NCBI RefSeq assembly: GCF_014084125.1
Contig: NZ_CP048405.1
Coordinates: 3,162,001 to 3,226,000 of the forward strand
Direction of reading: 5' to 3'
Length of the DNA stretch: 64,000 nucleotides
Source: Streptacidiphilus sp. PB12-B1b
Lineage (GTDB): Bacteria; Actinomycetota; Actinomycetes; Streptomycetales; Streptomycetaceae
In this document: piece by piece, positions 49,324-58,107 of the stretch
Position numbering within the stretch: the stretch's first letter is position 1
How the letters are laid out: each line of letters opens with the position of its first letter
Notes under the pieces: model-generated
Database searches by the model: none
The model's input: only the letters and a program-made list of their open reading frames with translations
Told to the model about the DNA's origin: nothing
Program-made: the position numbers and the translations under genes

Positions 49324-51981
49324 TCACGGCAGCAACTCGACGTACCCGTCGGTGCCGTGCACGCGGATCCGCTGCCCGTCCCGGATCAGCCGGGTGGCCT
49401 GCTCCACGCCCACGACGGCCGGCAGGCCGTACTCCCGGGCGATCACCGCGCCGTGGGTCATCAGGCCGCCGACCTCCGTCACCAGGCCCGCGACGCCGAC
49501 GAACAGCGGCGACCAGCTGGGGTCGGTGAAGGTCGTGACCAGGATGTCGCCCGCCTCGAGATCGGCCTGCGCCAGGTCGAGGACGACCCGGGCCCGCCCC
49601 TCGACCGTCCCGGCCGAGACCGGCAGGCCGACCAGGGCGCCGGTCGGCACGTCCGTACGCCGGTACGCCCCGGTGAGGGCCTCGCCGTCCGAGGTGAGCA
49701 CCCGGGGCGGCGTGAGCGCGTGGTACGACCGGAACGCCTCCTTGCGCTGCCGGATGAGCCGGCCGTCCACCCGGTTGCTGCGCACGGCGTCGCGGAACTC
49801 CTGGAAGGTGAGGTGGAAGACGTCCTCCGGCCGGGGCAGCACACCGGCCTGCACCAGGCGCTCGGCCTCCGCCAACAGGGCCTGCTTGTAGAGGAAGTAG
49901 CGGCAGACGATGCCGTACTTCGGGTACTCCCGGTAGCCGATGAAGGTCCTGACCCGGTCGATCATCCGCTTGGTCTCGTCGGCCTTCCGGTCCCCGTCCG
50001 GCAGGGCCCGCAGTCGCGCCAGCACGTCCTGCTCCTTCTGCTGCGCCCTGCGCCGCCCCTGCTCGAAGCGCTGCTCGGCGGCGCCCGGCCCGAAGTTCCG
50101 GACGTTGTCCAGGATCAGCGGCACCAGCGTGCTGGGGCGTTCGCGCCAGCGCGGCCGGGTGATGTCGATCTCGCCGACGCAGCGCATGCCGTACCGGTCG
50201 AGGTACGCCTCGATGGCGTCGCGCGCCTCGCTCCCGCCCGGGAGCTTCGCCAGCCCGTCCAGGAAGCCCTCGTCCTCGACGCCCTGCAGGAACGCCACCA
50301 GCTGCGGATGCGGGCGGATCACGTCCGCGACGTCGAGCAGCGCCAGCCCCATCTCCGAGGTGATGTTGCCGGGGGCGGACAGCGTCAGCGTGTCAGCCAC
50401 GTTCTTCTCGCCCAGCCACTCCTGCAGCCTGTCGTTGAGCCACCAGGTGGCCTCCATTCCCGCCATGATCACCTGGAGGTTCAGCGGATCGCCGAGAACA
50501 CGCTTGTGCTCCTCGAAGGCCTCCGCCAGGAAGTCGAACAGCGCCGGGCCGCTCGTGGACCGCAGGCCGCGCTCCAGGGCGGCGATGGACGCCCGACTGC
50601 GCTCGATCAGCCCGGTGACGATGGCCGGATCGGTCTCGATCGGGGCGGGCACAGCACCGGACGGCGGCCCGCCGGGGCCCGGGTCCGGAAGCGGCACGAC
50701 GAAGCCGTCGCGCTCCAGGACGGTCTCCAGTGCGTCCCTGACCAGCGGATCGCCCTTGCCCAGGGCGTCCAGCAGACCGGCGCGGCTCGCGGGCGAGGCC
50801 AGTCGGCGGGTGACGTCGACGAACAGCCGCCCGCCCGCCTCGTGCATCGGCACCATGGCCGTCAGCCGCCACATGGACAGCCCCAGCGGCTTCATCGGAT
50901 CGGTCATCATCTGGCCGTGACCGACCGAGACGTAGACGTGGTTCTCCTGGTCGGCGGCCTCGGGAACGGGGAACAGCGTCGTGATCGGCCGGCTCTGGAC
51001 CACCTGGAAGCCGTCGTCGACCAGGCACCATTCGATGTCCTGCGGGCGGCCGGCCTGCGCCTCGATCCGCCGCCCGAGCCGCACCAGCCGCACGACCTGG
51101 TCGTCCGTCAGCGCCGGTTGCTGCTGCCGCTGCGCGTCGACCGCCACCAGCTGCGTGCCGCCGGTCGGCAGCGGGAGAACCGCACGCTGCTTGGCGCCGA
51201 TCGTCCGGGCGACGACCTCGCCGCGGCGCACCCGGAAGACGTCCGGGTTCACCAGGCCGGAGACCACGGCCTCGCCCAGGCCGAAGGCGGCGTCCACGGT
51301 GGCGACCGTCCGGTCGCCGGTGACCGGGTCGGCCGTGAACAGGACGCCGGAGGCGTCCGGGACCACCATCCGCTGCACCACCACGGCCATCCGGACCGCA
51401 CGGTGGTCGATGCCGTGCTGCCGGCGGTAGGCCACGGCCCGGTCGGTGAACAGCGAGGCCCAGCACCGGCTGACGTGCCGGAGGACCGCCGCCGGTCCGA
51501 CCACGTTCAGGTAGGTGTCCTGCTGGCCGGCGAAGGAGGCCGTCGGCAGGTCCTCCGCCGTCGCGCTGGAACGCACGGCGTAACCGGCCTGCTCGCCGAG
51601 CCCGGCCAGCGCGCGGACGATCGCCGCCGCGATGTCGTCCGGGACGGCGACCCCCTCGATGGTCCGGCGGATCCGCGCGCTGAGCGTGCGGGCCGCCGCC
51701 TGGTCGTCCGGGGCCGGCCGCGACAACTGGTCGAGCTGAGCGCCGATCGACGGCTCCTGCGCCATGGTCCGCAGGAAGGCGTCCGTCGTCACGCAGAAGC
51801 CCTCCGGCACCCGGACGCCCTCGATCCGCGCCACCCCGCCCAGCTGCGCACCCTTGCCGCCGACGAGCGCGAGCTGATCCCCGTCGACCTCGTGCAGATC
51901 CAGCACGTACTGCTCCGTCACTCCTGCTGCCTTCCCTCTGACCACACCCACGGCCTGCCCTGTTTCCGCAGGTTGCGGCAT
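49324..51981 (-). CDS. rph: Rifampin phosphotransferase (dikinase-like)
   Basis: 885 residues. ATP-grasp domain ~25-345 (LVGGKGAQLGGVARIEGVRV, AVRSSATAEDLPTASFAGQQ, IEWCLVDDGFQVVQSRP). Rifampin-binding helical domain ~350-770. The C-terminal swivelling His domain ends at His843 (GGLMTHGAVIAREYGLPAVV). That His is 42 residues from the end, exactly as His825 in the 867-residue Listeria enzyme. It transfers the ATP beta-phosphate to rifampin, inactivating it. It is not PEP synthase: the length and middle domain fit RPH. A rifamycin-associated element lies just upstream, supporting drug-induced expression. Confidence 0.93.
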   Translation of the reverse strand: MPQPAETGQAVGVVRGKAAGVTEQYVLDLHEVDGDQLALVGGKGAQLGGVARIEGVRVPEGFCVTTDAFLRTMAQEPSIGAQLDQLSRPAPDDQAAARTLSARIRRTIEGVAVPDDIAAAIVRALAGLGEQAGYAVRSSATAEDLPTASFAGQQDTYLNVVGPAAVLRHVSRCWASLFTDRAVAYRRQHGIDHRAVRMAVVVQRMVVPDASGVLFTADPVTGDRTVATVDAAFGLGEAVVSGLVNPDVFRVRRGEVVARTIGAKQRAVLPLPTGGTQLVAVDAQRQQQPALTDDQVVRLVRLGRRIEAQAGRPQDIEWCLVDDGFQVVQSRPITTLFPVPEAADQENHVYVSVGHGQMMTDPMKPLGLSMWRLTAMVPMHEAGGRLFVDVTRRLASPASRAGLLDALGKGDPLVRDALETVLERDGFVVPLPDPGPGGPPSGAVPAPIETDPAIVTGLIERSRASIAALERGLRSTSGPALFDFLAEAFEEHKRVLGDPLNLQVIMAGMEATWWLNDRLQEWLGEKNVADTLTLSAPGNITSEMGLALLDVADVIRPHPQLVAFLQGVEDEGFLDGLAKLPGGSEARDAIEAYLDRYGMRCVGEIDITRPRWRERPSTLVPLILDNVRNFGPGAAEQRFEQGRRRAQQKEQDVLARLRALPDGDRKADETKRMIDRVRTFIGYREYPKYGIVCRYFLYKQALLAEAERLVQAGVLPRPEDVFHLTFQEFRDAVRSNRVDGRLIRQRKEAFRSYHALTPPRVLTSDGEALTGAYRRTDVPTGALVGLPVSAGTVEGRARVVLDLAQADLEAGDILVTTFTDPSWSPLFVGVAGLVTEVGGLMTHGAVIAREYGLPAVVGVEQATRLIRDGQRIRVHGTDGYVELLP

Positions 51982-52007
51982 CAGCCGACGATTCTGCGCC
52001 CTGACCG

Positions 52008-52026
52008 GGGCCTTGCGGCAAGCCCC
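52008..52026 (-). promoter_or_regulatory. Rifamycin-associated element (RAE)
   Basis: GGGGCTTGCCGCAAGGCCC on the minus strand, 26 nt before the rph start codon. It matches the 19-bp RAE inverted repeat described upstream of rifamycin-inducible genes in actinobacteria, apart from the central base as I recall it. A TATAGC candidate -10 lies just upstream (complement of 52034-52039). Confidence 0.85.
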
Positions 52027-52046
52027 CCGGTGCGCTATACGTTGGG

Positions 52047-52076
52047 AGTGGCAAGGAGAGGGCTCTCCTTGCCACT
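52047..52076 (-). terminator. Perfect hairpin terminator of the two-component/ABC operon
   Basis: AGTGGCAAGGAGAG / CTCTCCTTGCCACT, 14-bp perfect arms separated by 2 nt, 15 nt after the response-regulator stop. It isolates that operon from rph, which reads the same way. Confidence 0.82.
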
Positions 52077-52090
52077 ACTTGTTCGCCGGA

Positions 52091-52711
52091 CTACTGGATC
52101 CAGCCCCGTTCCCGGGCGATGCGGACCGCGGTGTGGCGGTTGTCGGCGGACAGCTTGGCGGTGGCGGCGGACAGGTAGTTGCGCACCGTCCCCTGCGAGA
52201 GCGAGGCGCGCCGGGCGACCTCGGCGATCGGCGCGCCGTCCGCCGCGAGTTCCAGGACCTGCGCCTCACGCGCGGTCAGTACGGAGTCACCGGCGCTGAT
52301 GGCGTCGGCGGCCAGCTCCGGATCCACATAGCGGCCACCCGCGTGCAGGCTGCGGATGATCTCGGCCAGCCGGGCCGCGGACACCGTCTTCGGGACGAAG
52401 CCGCGCACCCCGGCGGCCAGGGCCCGCTTGAGGTGCCCGGGACGTCCGTGGCTGGTGACGATCAGCGTCCGGCAGCCGGGCAGTTCGGCGTGGAGCGCGG
52501 CGGCCACCGCGACCCCGTCCAGCCCGCCCGGCATCTGCAGGTCCAGTACCGCCACGTCGGGCCGGTGCGCCCGGGCCATCGCCAGCGCCTCCGGGCCGGA
52601 GGCGGCCTCGGCCACCACCAGCAGGTCGTTCTCGTAGGACAGCAGGGCGGCGACCGCACCGCGGATCAGGTGCTCGTCGTCGGCCAGCAGCACCCGCACC
52701 GGCTCGCTCAC
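52091..52711 (-). CDS. NarL/LuxR-family response regulator
   Basis: 206 residues from GTG 52711, overlapping the kinase stop by 4 nt. Receiver domain ~5-120 with the acidic pocket LLADDE and phospho-acceptor Asp57 (VAVLDLQMPGG); LuxR HTH ~140-200 (LTAREAQVLELAADGAPIAE, SLSQGTVRNYLS). Last gene of a four-gene operon with the kinase and an ABC transporter. It probably activates the transporter in response to a membrane or drug signal. Confidence 0.93.
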   Translation of the reverse strand: MSEPVRVLLADDEHLIRGAVAALLSYENDLLVVAEAASGPEALAMARAHRPDVAVLDLQMPGGLDGVAVAAALHAELPGCRTLIVTSHGRPGHLKRALAAGVRGFVPKTVSAARLAEIIRSLHAGGRYVDPELAADAISAGDSVLTAREAQVLELAADGAPIAEVARRASLSQGTVRNYLSAATAKLSADNRHTAVRIARERGWIQ

Positions 52712-53964
52712 AGGGCCGCGCTCCGCTGCCGCGCCGGCGAAGCCTCGGGCGCCGAATCCTCGGGCAGCGAGGCCTCTGGCAGGGGCACCTCGGCGGTCAG
52801 CCGGAAGCTGCCGTCGCCCGCCTCGACGGCCAGGGCGCCGCCGAGCACGGCCAGCCGTTCGCGGAGCCCGACCAGGCCGGAGCCGGACGGGGCGCGGCTG
52901 TCGGCGGGCACCCCGTCGTTGACCACGGACAGCACGGCCGCGCCGTCCGTGGTCAGCCGAATGGTGCAGCTACGGGCCTCGCTGTGGCGCAGCACATTGG
53001 TGGTGGCCTCGCGGACCACCCAGCCCAGGGCGGCCTGCACCTCGGACGGCAGCGCATCGCCGTCCTGCCCCTCGGCCCGCCCGTCGATGCCCGCCGCGCG
53101 GAGCACGGACAGCGCCCCGGTGAGTTCCGTGGCCAGGTCGGCCCGGCGGTAGCCGCGGACCACCGCGCGCACCTCGCGCTGCGACTCCCGGGCGATCCGC
53201 TGCACCTCGATCATCTGCTCCACCGCCTCCGCCCGGCCGTGCCGGGCCAGCTGCGCCGCCAGCTCGCTCTTGAGCGCGATCACCGCCAGGTTCCGACCCA
53301 TCACATCGTGCAGGTCGCGGCCGAAGCGCAGCCGCTCCTCGGCGACGGCGAGCTGCGACTCCAGCTCCCGGGCCGCATCCAGCTCCCGGACCACGCTCAT
53401 CAGCCACACCGAGCAGCCGTTGGTGAACATCATCAGCGCCCCCGTGCCCAGCGCGGCGGCGGCGAATCCGGCCACCGCCCCGCCCGGCAGTCCCAGCGCG
53501 GCGCAGGCCGCGGCCAGCAGGGCAGCTGCGCCCAGCAGGCAGTACACCAGCTCGCGGAGCCCGTGGATGCCGAGGACCATCGCGCCCAGACCGAAGCCGA
53601 TCAGGCCCACGGCCAGGACCGCGACGTCCACGCCACGGCCGAGGACGCCGCTCGTCCGCAGCGCCAGGGCGAGCACCGCGCCCGCCACGGACAAGGCGGC
53701 GACGGCGACGAGCAGCCGGACCGGCCGCTCCCGGCGGCCGGTCAGCCAGTCCAGGCCCCTGGCGGAGAGCAGCGCGCACAGCGCGGCGTGCGCCGCCACC
53801 AGCCCGAGCAGCCCGATCCACGCCCCCGGCGGGGCGCCGCCGATCAGCGAGCCGGCCAGCATGCCCAGCTCGGACAGGGCGAAGAAGTGGAACGAGGACC
53901 GGGTGTACAACTCGATCCGCGCGGGGTCGCTCCGCCGCTGCCACCAGCCGGTCAGGATTGCCAT
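52708..53964 (-). CDS. Sensor histidine kinase (NarX/DesK-type)
   Basis: 418 residues from ATG 53964 (GGAGGG upstream). Five or six N-terminal membrane helices to about residue 175, a short coiled coil, then HisKA_3 with FGRDLHDVMGRNLAV (phosphorylated His) and an HATPase domain (VVREATTNVLRHSEA N-box, GSGLVGLRERLAVLGG G-box). There is almost no extracytoplasmic loop, so it probably senses within the membrane or through the partner ABC transporter. Coupled to the response regulator by a 4-nt overlap. Confidence 0.92.
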   Translation of the reverse strand: MAILTGWWQRRSDPARIELYTRSSFHFFALSELGMLAGSLIGGAPPGAWIGLLGLVAAHAALCALLSARGLDWLTGRRERPVRLLVAVAALSVAGAVLALALRTSGVLGRGVDVAVLAVGLIGFGLGAMVLGIHGLRELVYCLLGAAALLAAACAALGLPGGAVAGFAAAALGTGALMMFTNGCSVWLMSVVRELDAARELESQLAVAEERLRFGRDLHDVMGRNLAVIALKSELAAQLARHGRAEAVEQMIEVQRIARESQREVRAVVRGYRRADLATELTGALSVLRAAGIDGRAEGQDGDALPSEVQAALGWVVREATTNVLRHSEARSCTIRLTTDGAAVLSVVNDGVPADSRAPSGSGLVGLRERLAVLGGALAVEAGDGSFRLTAEVPLPEASLPEDSAPEASPARQRSAAL

Positions 53965-54029
53965 CGGTCCCTCCGGGGCCTGGTCGCGGCACGGGTCGTC
54001 GGCGGCGCGGGTCGTCGGCGGACGGGTCA

Positions 54030-54797
54030 TCAGCGGCGCGGTTCCCAGCGGAACCAGCGGCGTACGGCGTAGCCGGAGAGCAGCGTCCAGGCCAGCGCGG
54101 CGCCCAGGTCGCGCAGCACCGGGGCCGGACCGGCCGCCGCGCCGCCGACCCAGCCCGCCCGTACCAGGTCCAGCACCGGGGTCAGCGGGAGCCACCGGCA
54201 GACCTCCCCCATCAGTTGCGGCATCGACGCCAGCGGGATCAGCAGGCCCGAGCCTACCGCCGAGAGCACCAGCAGCGGCGCCGTGGTGAGCTGCGCCAGT
54301 TCCACGCTGCGGGTCAGGGTCGAGGACGCGGCGGCCAGGACGACCTGCATCACGATGCCCAGGACGAGCGCCGCCAGCAGCAGGTCCGGCCGCCGGGGCA
54401 GGCCCAGGTGCAGCAGCGCGGTCCCGGCGGCGACCAGGGCCAGGCACTGGGCCAGTGCCACGGCCACGGCCGGGACGGCGGTTCCGGCCAGGATCTCCAG
54501 GTCGGTCGGCTCGCCGGTGCGCAGCCGCTTCAGCACCCGCTCCTCCCGGCGCGCGACATAGGCGGTGACCAGGTTGTAGTAGACGACGTACAGCAGCACC
54601 AGGCCGATGCCGCCGATCGTCAGCTGCCGGTTCAGCTGCCCGATCGCCCCGCTGCCGGACAGTTGTCCCATGGCGGGCCGCCAGGCCGCGACCGAGCCGA
54701 CCGGCAGCAGCAGGGCGACGGCGAGGGCGGTGCGGTTGCGCAGCAGCAGGGTCAGCTCGGCGCGTCCGAGCGCGCGTACCCGGGTGGCGGCGGTCAT
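54030..54797 (-). CDS. ABC-2 type transporter permease
   Basis: 255 residues from ATG 54797, overlapping the ATPase gene stop by 4 nt. Six hydrophobic segments; RAELTLLLRNRTALAVALLL is the usual ABC-2 start, then ERVLKRLRTGEPTDLEILAG, the loop typical of drug-export permeases, and GLLIPLASMPQ. With the ATPase it forms an exporter. 65 nt separate it from the kinase gene. Confidence 0.9.
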   Translation of the reverse strand: MTAATRVRALGRAELTLLLRNRTALAVALLLPVGSVAAWRPAMGQLSGSGAIGQLNRQLTIGGIGLVLLYVVYYNLVTAYVARREERVLKRLRTGEPTDLEILAGTAVPAVAVALAQCLALVAAGTALLHLGLPRRPDLLLAALVLGIVMQVVLAAASSTLTRSVELAQLTTAPLLVLSAVGSGLLIPLASMPQLMGEVCRWLPLTPVLDLVRAGWVGGAAAGPAPVLRDLGAALAWTLLSGYAVRRWFRWEPRR

Positions 54798-55759
54798 CGT
54801 CCTGCCCTTTCCGCTGCCGTGTCCGGCGCCAGGTCGTCCGCCGTGTCCCCGGCGATGGCCAGGAAGGCCTCCTCCAGCGAGGCCGTCCGCGCGTCCAGCC
54901 GGTCCAGCGGGAACCGCGCCTGCTCGGCCCACCGCAGCAGTGCGGTGAGGGTGTGCTGGAGCCGGTCGGTGTGCAGCACCATCCGGCCGTCGCGCAGCTC
55001 GTGCCGCAGGACGCCGATCTGCGGGAGCGGCGGCAGGTCGCCGGGGTGCCGGTCCGGCGGCAGGTCGAAGGTGATCCGGGCCGGGCGGGCGCCGGTCACC
55101 TCGGCGGGGGTGCCGAGGGCGACGATCCGGCCCTGGCGCATGATGGCCAGCCGGTCGGCGAGCGCCTCCGCCTCCTCCAGGTAGTGCGTGGTCAGCAGCA
55201 CGGTGGTGCCCTCGGCCCGCAGCGCGCGGACCAGCTCCCAGGTGTGGTGCCGGCCCTCCGGGTCCAGGCCGGTGGTCGGCTCGTCCAGGAACAGCACCTG
55301 CGGTCGGCCCAGCAGTGCCAGCGCCAGGTCCAGTCGGCGCCGCTCGCCGCCGGACAGCTGCCTGACCCGCACCCCGCTCTTGCCGCCCAGCCCGACCAGG
55401 TCCAGCGCTTCCTGCCGGGGCCGGGCGCCGCTGACGCAGCCGGCCCACATCCGCGCGGTCTCGGCCACCGTCAACTCGGCCGGGAATCCGCCCTCCTGGA
55501 GCATCACCCCGGTCCTCGGACGGACCAGGGCCCGCTCCGTGTGCGGATCCCGGCCCAGCACCCGGACCGTGCCGTCGCTCGGCCGGGCCAGCCCCTCCAG
55601 CAGTTCCAGGGTGGACGTCTTGCCCGCCCCGTTGGTCCCCAGCAGCGCGAACAACTCGCCCCGCCCCACCGAGAACGACACCCCTCGTACCGCCTCGAAG
55701 CCGCCCCCGTAACGGCGGCGCGCACCGGCGGCCTCGATCACCTTCGCTCCGTTGTCCAT
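54794..55759 (-). CDS. ABC transporter ATP-binding protein (DrrA-like)
   Basis: 321 residues from ATG 55759. Walker A LLGTNGAGKTSTLELL, Q-loop MLQEGGFPAEL, signature LSGGERRRLDLALALLG and Walker B VLFLDEPTTGLDPEG, H-loop TTHYLEEAE. The extra C-terminal ~80 residues are of the type found in drug/lantibiotic exporters. First gene of the operon ATPase-permease-kinase-regulator; the MFS gene ends 67 nt upstream. Confidence 0.93.
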   Translation of the reverse strand: MDNGAKVIEAAGARRRYGGGFEAVRGVSFSVGRGELFALLGTNGAGKTSTLELLEGLARPSDGTVRVLGRDPHTERALVRPRTGVMLQEGGFPAELTVAETARMWAGCVSGARPRQEALDLVGLGGKSGVRVRQLSGGERRRLDLALALLGRPQVLFLDEPTTGLDPEGRHHTWELVRALRAEGTTVLLTTHYLEEAEALADRLAIMRQGRIVALGTPAEVTGARPARITFDLPPDRHPGDLPPLPQIGVLRHELRDGRMVLHTDRLQHTLTALLRWAEQARFPLDRLDARTASLEEAFLAIAGDTADDLAPDTAAERAGR

Positions 55760-55826
55760 GCTCCAAGCCTCGGGCCGGCGGAGCGCGCCGGGCAGTGCGG
55801 ACCGTCACCAACACCCATGACAAACC

Positions 55827-57077
55827 TCACTGCTGGGCGGGCAGCGACCTGAGGCCCCGGCCGAAGGTGGCGGCCAGGGCGGAGGCGGCGACCAGCAGCG
55901 GGAAGGCCAGCATCGCGGCACGGCCGGGGACTTGCGCCAGCAGCGCTCCCGCGAGGGCGGGCGCCAGGGCGGCGGCCGAGGTGGCGGCCAGCAGGATCAC
56001 GCTGACCACCCGGCCCTGGAGGCGGTCCGGGGTGATGGCCGCCTGGTAGCCGAAGAGGGCGGCGTTGGCGGTGGGGCCGAGGAACACCGCGGCGGCCAGG
56101 GGCACCGCGGTCACGACGCTGGGGGACAGCAGCACGCTCACCGCCATCAGCACGGCGGTGGACCAGCAGATCGTGGTGATCAGCGCGGGCAGGCGCAGCC
56201 GGCGCTGGAGGGACGGCGCGGCGAAGGCCCCGAGGAAGCCGCCCACCCCGAGGACCGTGGTGACCAGGCCGACGAGGACCGGGGACATCCCGGAGCGCCG
56301 CAGCGAGATGGTCATGGCGAAGATCATGCCGGTGAACGCCATGTTGAGCGGCGCGGCGATCACCAGCAGCGCCCGCAGGAACGGATTGCCCAGCACGAAC
56401 CGCAGCCCCTCCCAGCCGCCCGCGTCCGCGGACGGCGCGGTCTGCGGCCGGGGCTGCTGCAGGGGTCGGCGGATGCACACCACGGCCACCAGCGACAGCA
56501 GGAAGGTCAGCGCGTTGCCGAAGAACGGCAGCGCCCTGGCCAGCCCGAACAGCAGGCCGCCCAGGGGCGGTCCGGCCAGCGACGTGCCGTAGGAGCGCGC
56601 CTCGTTGCGGGCGACGGCGGAGACGATCTGGTCGGGGCGCACCAGGCTGCGGACCGCGGCGTACTCGGCGGTGCTGAAGACGGCCGTCGCGGCGGAGCCC
56701 CCGGCCACGACGGCCAGGATCACCGCCAGGTCGGCCACGCCGGTCACCACCGCGCAGGCGAGGACGGCGTACGCGACGACCCGGAAGGCATCGCAGACGA
56801 TCATCAGCCGGCGCCGGTCGCAGCGGTCGACCAGGACGCCGGCCGGCAGCCGGCAGACCGTGGTGACGACCAGCGCGGCCGTGCCGACGAGACCGGCCTG
56901 GGTCGGGGAGCCGGTCAGTTGCAGCACCAGCAGCGGCAGGGCCAGCCCGGCCATGGCGCTGCCCGCGTCGGAGAGGCACTGGCCGGTCCAGAGCAGGTTG
57001 AAGGCGCGGTTGCGCCACAGGCTCGGCGACGGGTCGGCGGCCGGGGTGTCGGTGGCGTCCTCGGTGGCGGGCCGCAT
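55827..57077 (-). CDS. MFS transporter (MFS_3/EntS-like exporter)
   Basis: 416 residues from ATG 57077, whose A is also the last base of the GNAT stop codon (TGATG). Twelve hydrophobic segments; WRNRAFNLLWTGQCLSDAGS and LPAGVLVDRCDRRRLMI are the hallmark start and motif A of the EntS/MFS_3 group, which often exports siderophores or peptides. Coupled to a GNAT gene next to MbtH and an NRPS, it is the likely exporter of the peptide product. Confidence 0.9.
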   Translation of the reverse strand: MRPATEDATDTPAADPSPSLWRNRAFNLLWTGQCLSDAGSAMAGLALPLLVLQLTGSPTQAGLVGTAALVVTTVCRLPAGVLVDRCDRRRLMIVCDAFRVVAYAVLACAVVTGVADLAVILAVVAGGSAATAVFSTAEYAAVRSLVRPDQIVSAVARNEARSYGTSLAGPPLGGLLFGLARALPFFGNALTFLLSLVAVVCIRRPLQQPRPQTAPSADAGGWEGLRFVLGNPFLRALLVIAAPLNMAFTGMIFAMTISLRRSGMSPVLVGLVTTVLGVGGFLGAFAAPSLQRRLRLPALITTICWSTAVLMAVSVLLSPSVVTAVPLAAAVFLGPTANAALFGYQAAITPDRLQGRVVSVILLAATSAAALAPALAGALLAQVPGRAAMLAFPLLVAASALAATFGRGLRSLPAQQ

Positions 57078-57610
57078 CAGGCGGGCTCCGTCGCGGGGAC
57101 GGCCGGCGCCGTGGTGGGGACGACCAGCATCCTGGTCACCGAGCCGTCGTCGCCGACGACGTCGCGCAGGTGCCGGAAGCCCAGGCGGCGGCACATGGTC
57201 AGGCTGGCGGTGTTCTCCGCGCCCACCATCCCGTAGACCTCGGTGAGCCCGAGGTCCTCGGCGGAGTGGCGCAGCAGGCCGCGGATCACCTCGCTGCCCA
57301 GCCCCCGGCCCCAGAACTGCGGGGCGAGCGCCGTGACGAGTTCGTGGCCGTCGACGTTTCCGGTCCGCTTCACCTCCGCGTGCCCGGCGTACGCCCCGTC
57401 CAGCCACAGGCCCCACACGTCGAATCTGCGGGTGGGGTAGACGTCGGTCAGGATCGCGCGGAACAGCGCGCGGATGTCCGGCTCGGGCGCCAGCTCCTGG
57501 CCCATCCAGCGGCACACGTCCTCGTTGCGCAGCAGGGCGGTGAAGACGTCCTCGTCCTCGGCCCGGTAGGGGAGGAAATCCAGGTGCTCGGTGCGCAGGG
57601 CGGGGGTCAT
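57077..57610 (-). CDS. GNAT family N-acetyltransferase (RimJ/RimL-like)
   Basis: 177 residues. LRTEHLDFLPYRAEDEDVFT opens the Acetyltransf_3 fold, APQFWGRGLGSEVIRGLL is the acetyl-CoA pyrophosphate-binding motif, and ENTASLTMCRRLGFRHLRDV the conserved end. It transfers an acyl group from CoA to an amine. Coupled with the exporter and beside NRPS genes, it may acylate the peptide or give self-protection; neither is shown by sequence. Confidence 0.88.
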   Translation of the reverse strand: MTPALRTEHLDFLPYRAEDEDVFTALLRNEDVCRWMGQELAPEPDIRALFRAILTDVYPTRRFDVWGLWLDGAYAGHAEVKRTGNVDGHELVTALAPQFWGRGLGSEVIRGLLRHSAEDLGLTEVYGMVGAENTASLTMCRRLGFRHLRDVVGDDGSVTRMLVVPTTAPAVPATEPA

Positions 57611-57738
57611 GGCGGGCTCCTCGGAGGTGTCGGGGGTCGGGAGTGGGGTGCGGGTGCGGTGCGGTGTTCGGACGGCGGGGTGTCCGGACGGCGGGGCGGC
57701 GGGCTGCGGACGTCGGGCGGTGGCGTTCGGGGCGGGCC

Positions 57739-57773
57739 GGGGGCGCCGGCCGCGGCGTGCGGACGGCGCCCCC
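57739..57773 (-). terminator. Terminator hairpin after mbtH-like gene
   Basis: GGGGGCGCCG / CGGCGCCCCC, 10-bp perfect arms, 15-nt loop, 15 nt after the MbtH stop. It suggests that NRPS-mbtH and GNAT-MFS are separate transcripts. A tandem CGGACGGCGGGG repeat lies further along. Confidence 0.65.
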
Positions 57774-57787
57774 GTGCGGCGGCCTGG

Positions 57788-57991
57788 TCAGGCCCCGGTG
57801 TTCTCCATGCGCTCGCGCAGGCTGCGCGGGCGCATGTCGGTCCAGACCTCGTCGACGTAGGCGGAGCACTCCGCCTCGGTGCCCTCCTTGCCGACGGGCT
57901 GCCAGCCCGCGGGAACCTCGATGTCGACCGGCCACAGCGAGTACTGCTCCTCGTCGTTGCGCAGCACCTGGTAGCGGGTGTTCTCGTCCAT
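57788..57991 (-). CDS. MbtH-like NRPS partner protein
   Basis: 67 residues from ATG 57991 (AAGGAA upstream; ATG 58009 is an alternative with six more residues). Family markers: NDEEQYSLWPVDIEVPAGWQ, CSAYVDEVWTDMRPRSL, with all three conserved Trp. MbtH proteins bind adenylation domains and are needed for their folding or activity. It sits 116 nt after the NRPS stop on the same strand and serves one or both A domains there. Confidence 0.95.
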   Translation of the reverse strand: MDENTRYQVLRNDEEQYSLWPVDIEVPAGWQPVGKEGTEAECSAYVDEVWTDMRPRSLRERMENTGA

Positions 57992-58107
57992 GTCGCGTTC
58001 CTTCGTCATCGGCGTGTCGTTGTTCGGGTGTCGTCACTGCGGTGCGCGGGGGAGCAGCGGGGGAGCGCGGGCCGCGCCCGGCGCCCCGGCGCTCGGCGGG
58101 GGAGGCG

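Noticed and set aside
49324..51981. Phosphoenolpyruvate synthase as identity of the large dikinase-like gene
   Set aside because: ATP-grasp and swivelling His domains are shared, but there is no C-terminal PEP/pyruvate barrel; the length, middle domain and RAE fit rifampin phosphotransferase.
49093..52299. A 1,068-codon plus-strand open frame
   Set aside because: Antisense to the rifampin phosphotransferase and carbonic anhydrase genes; His/Arg/Gln-rich and without motifs.
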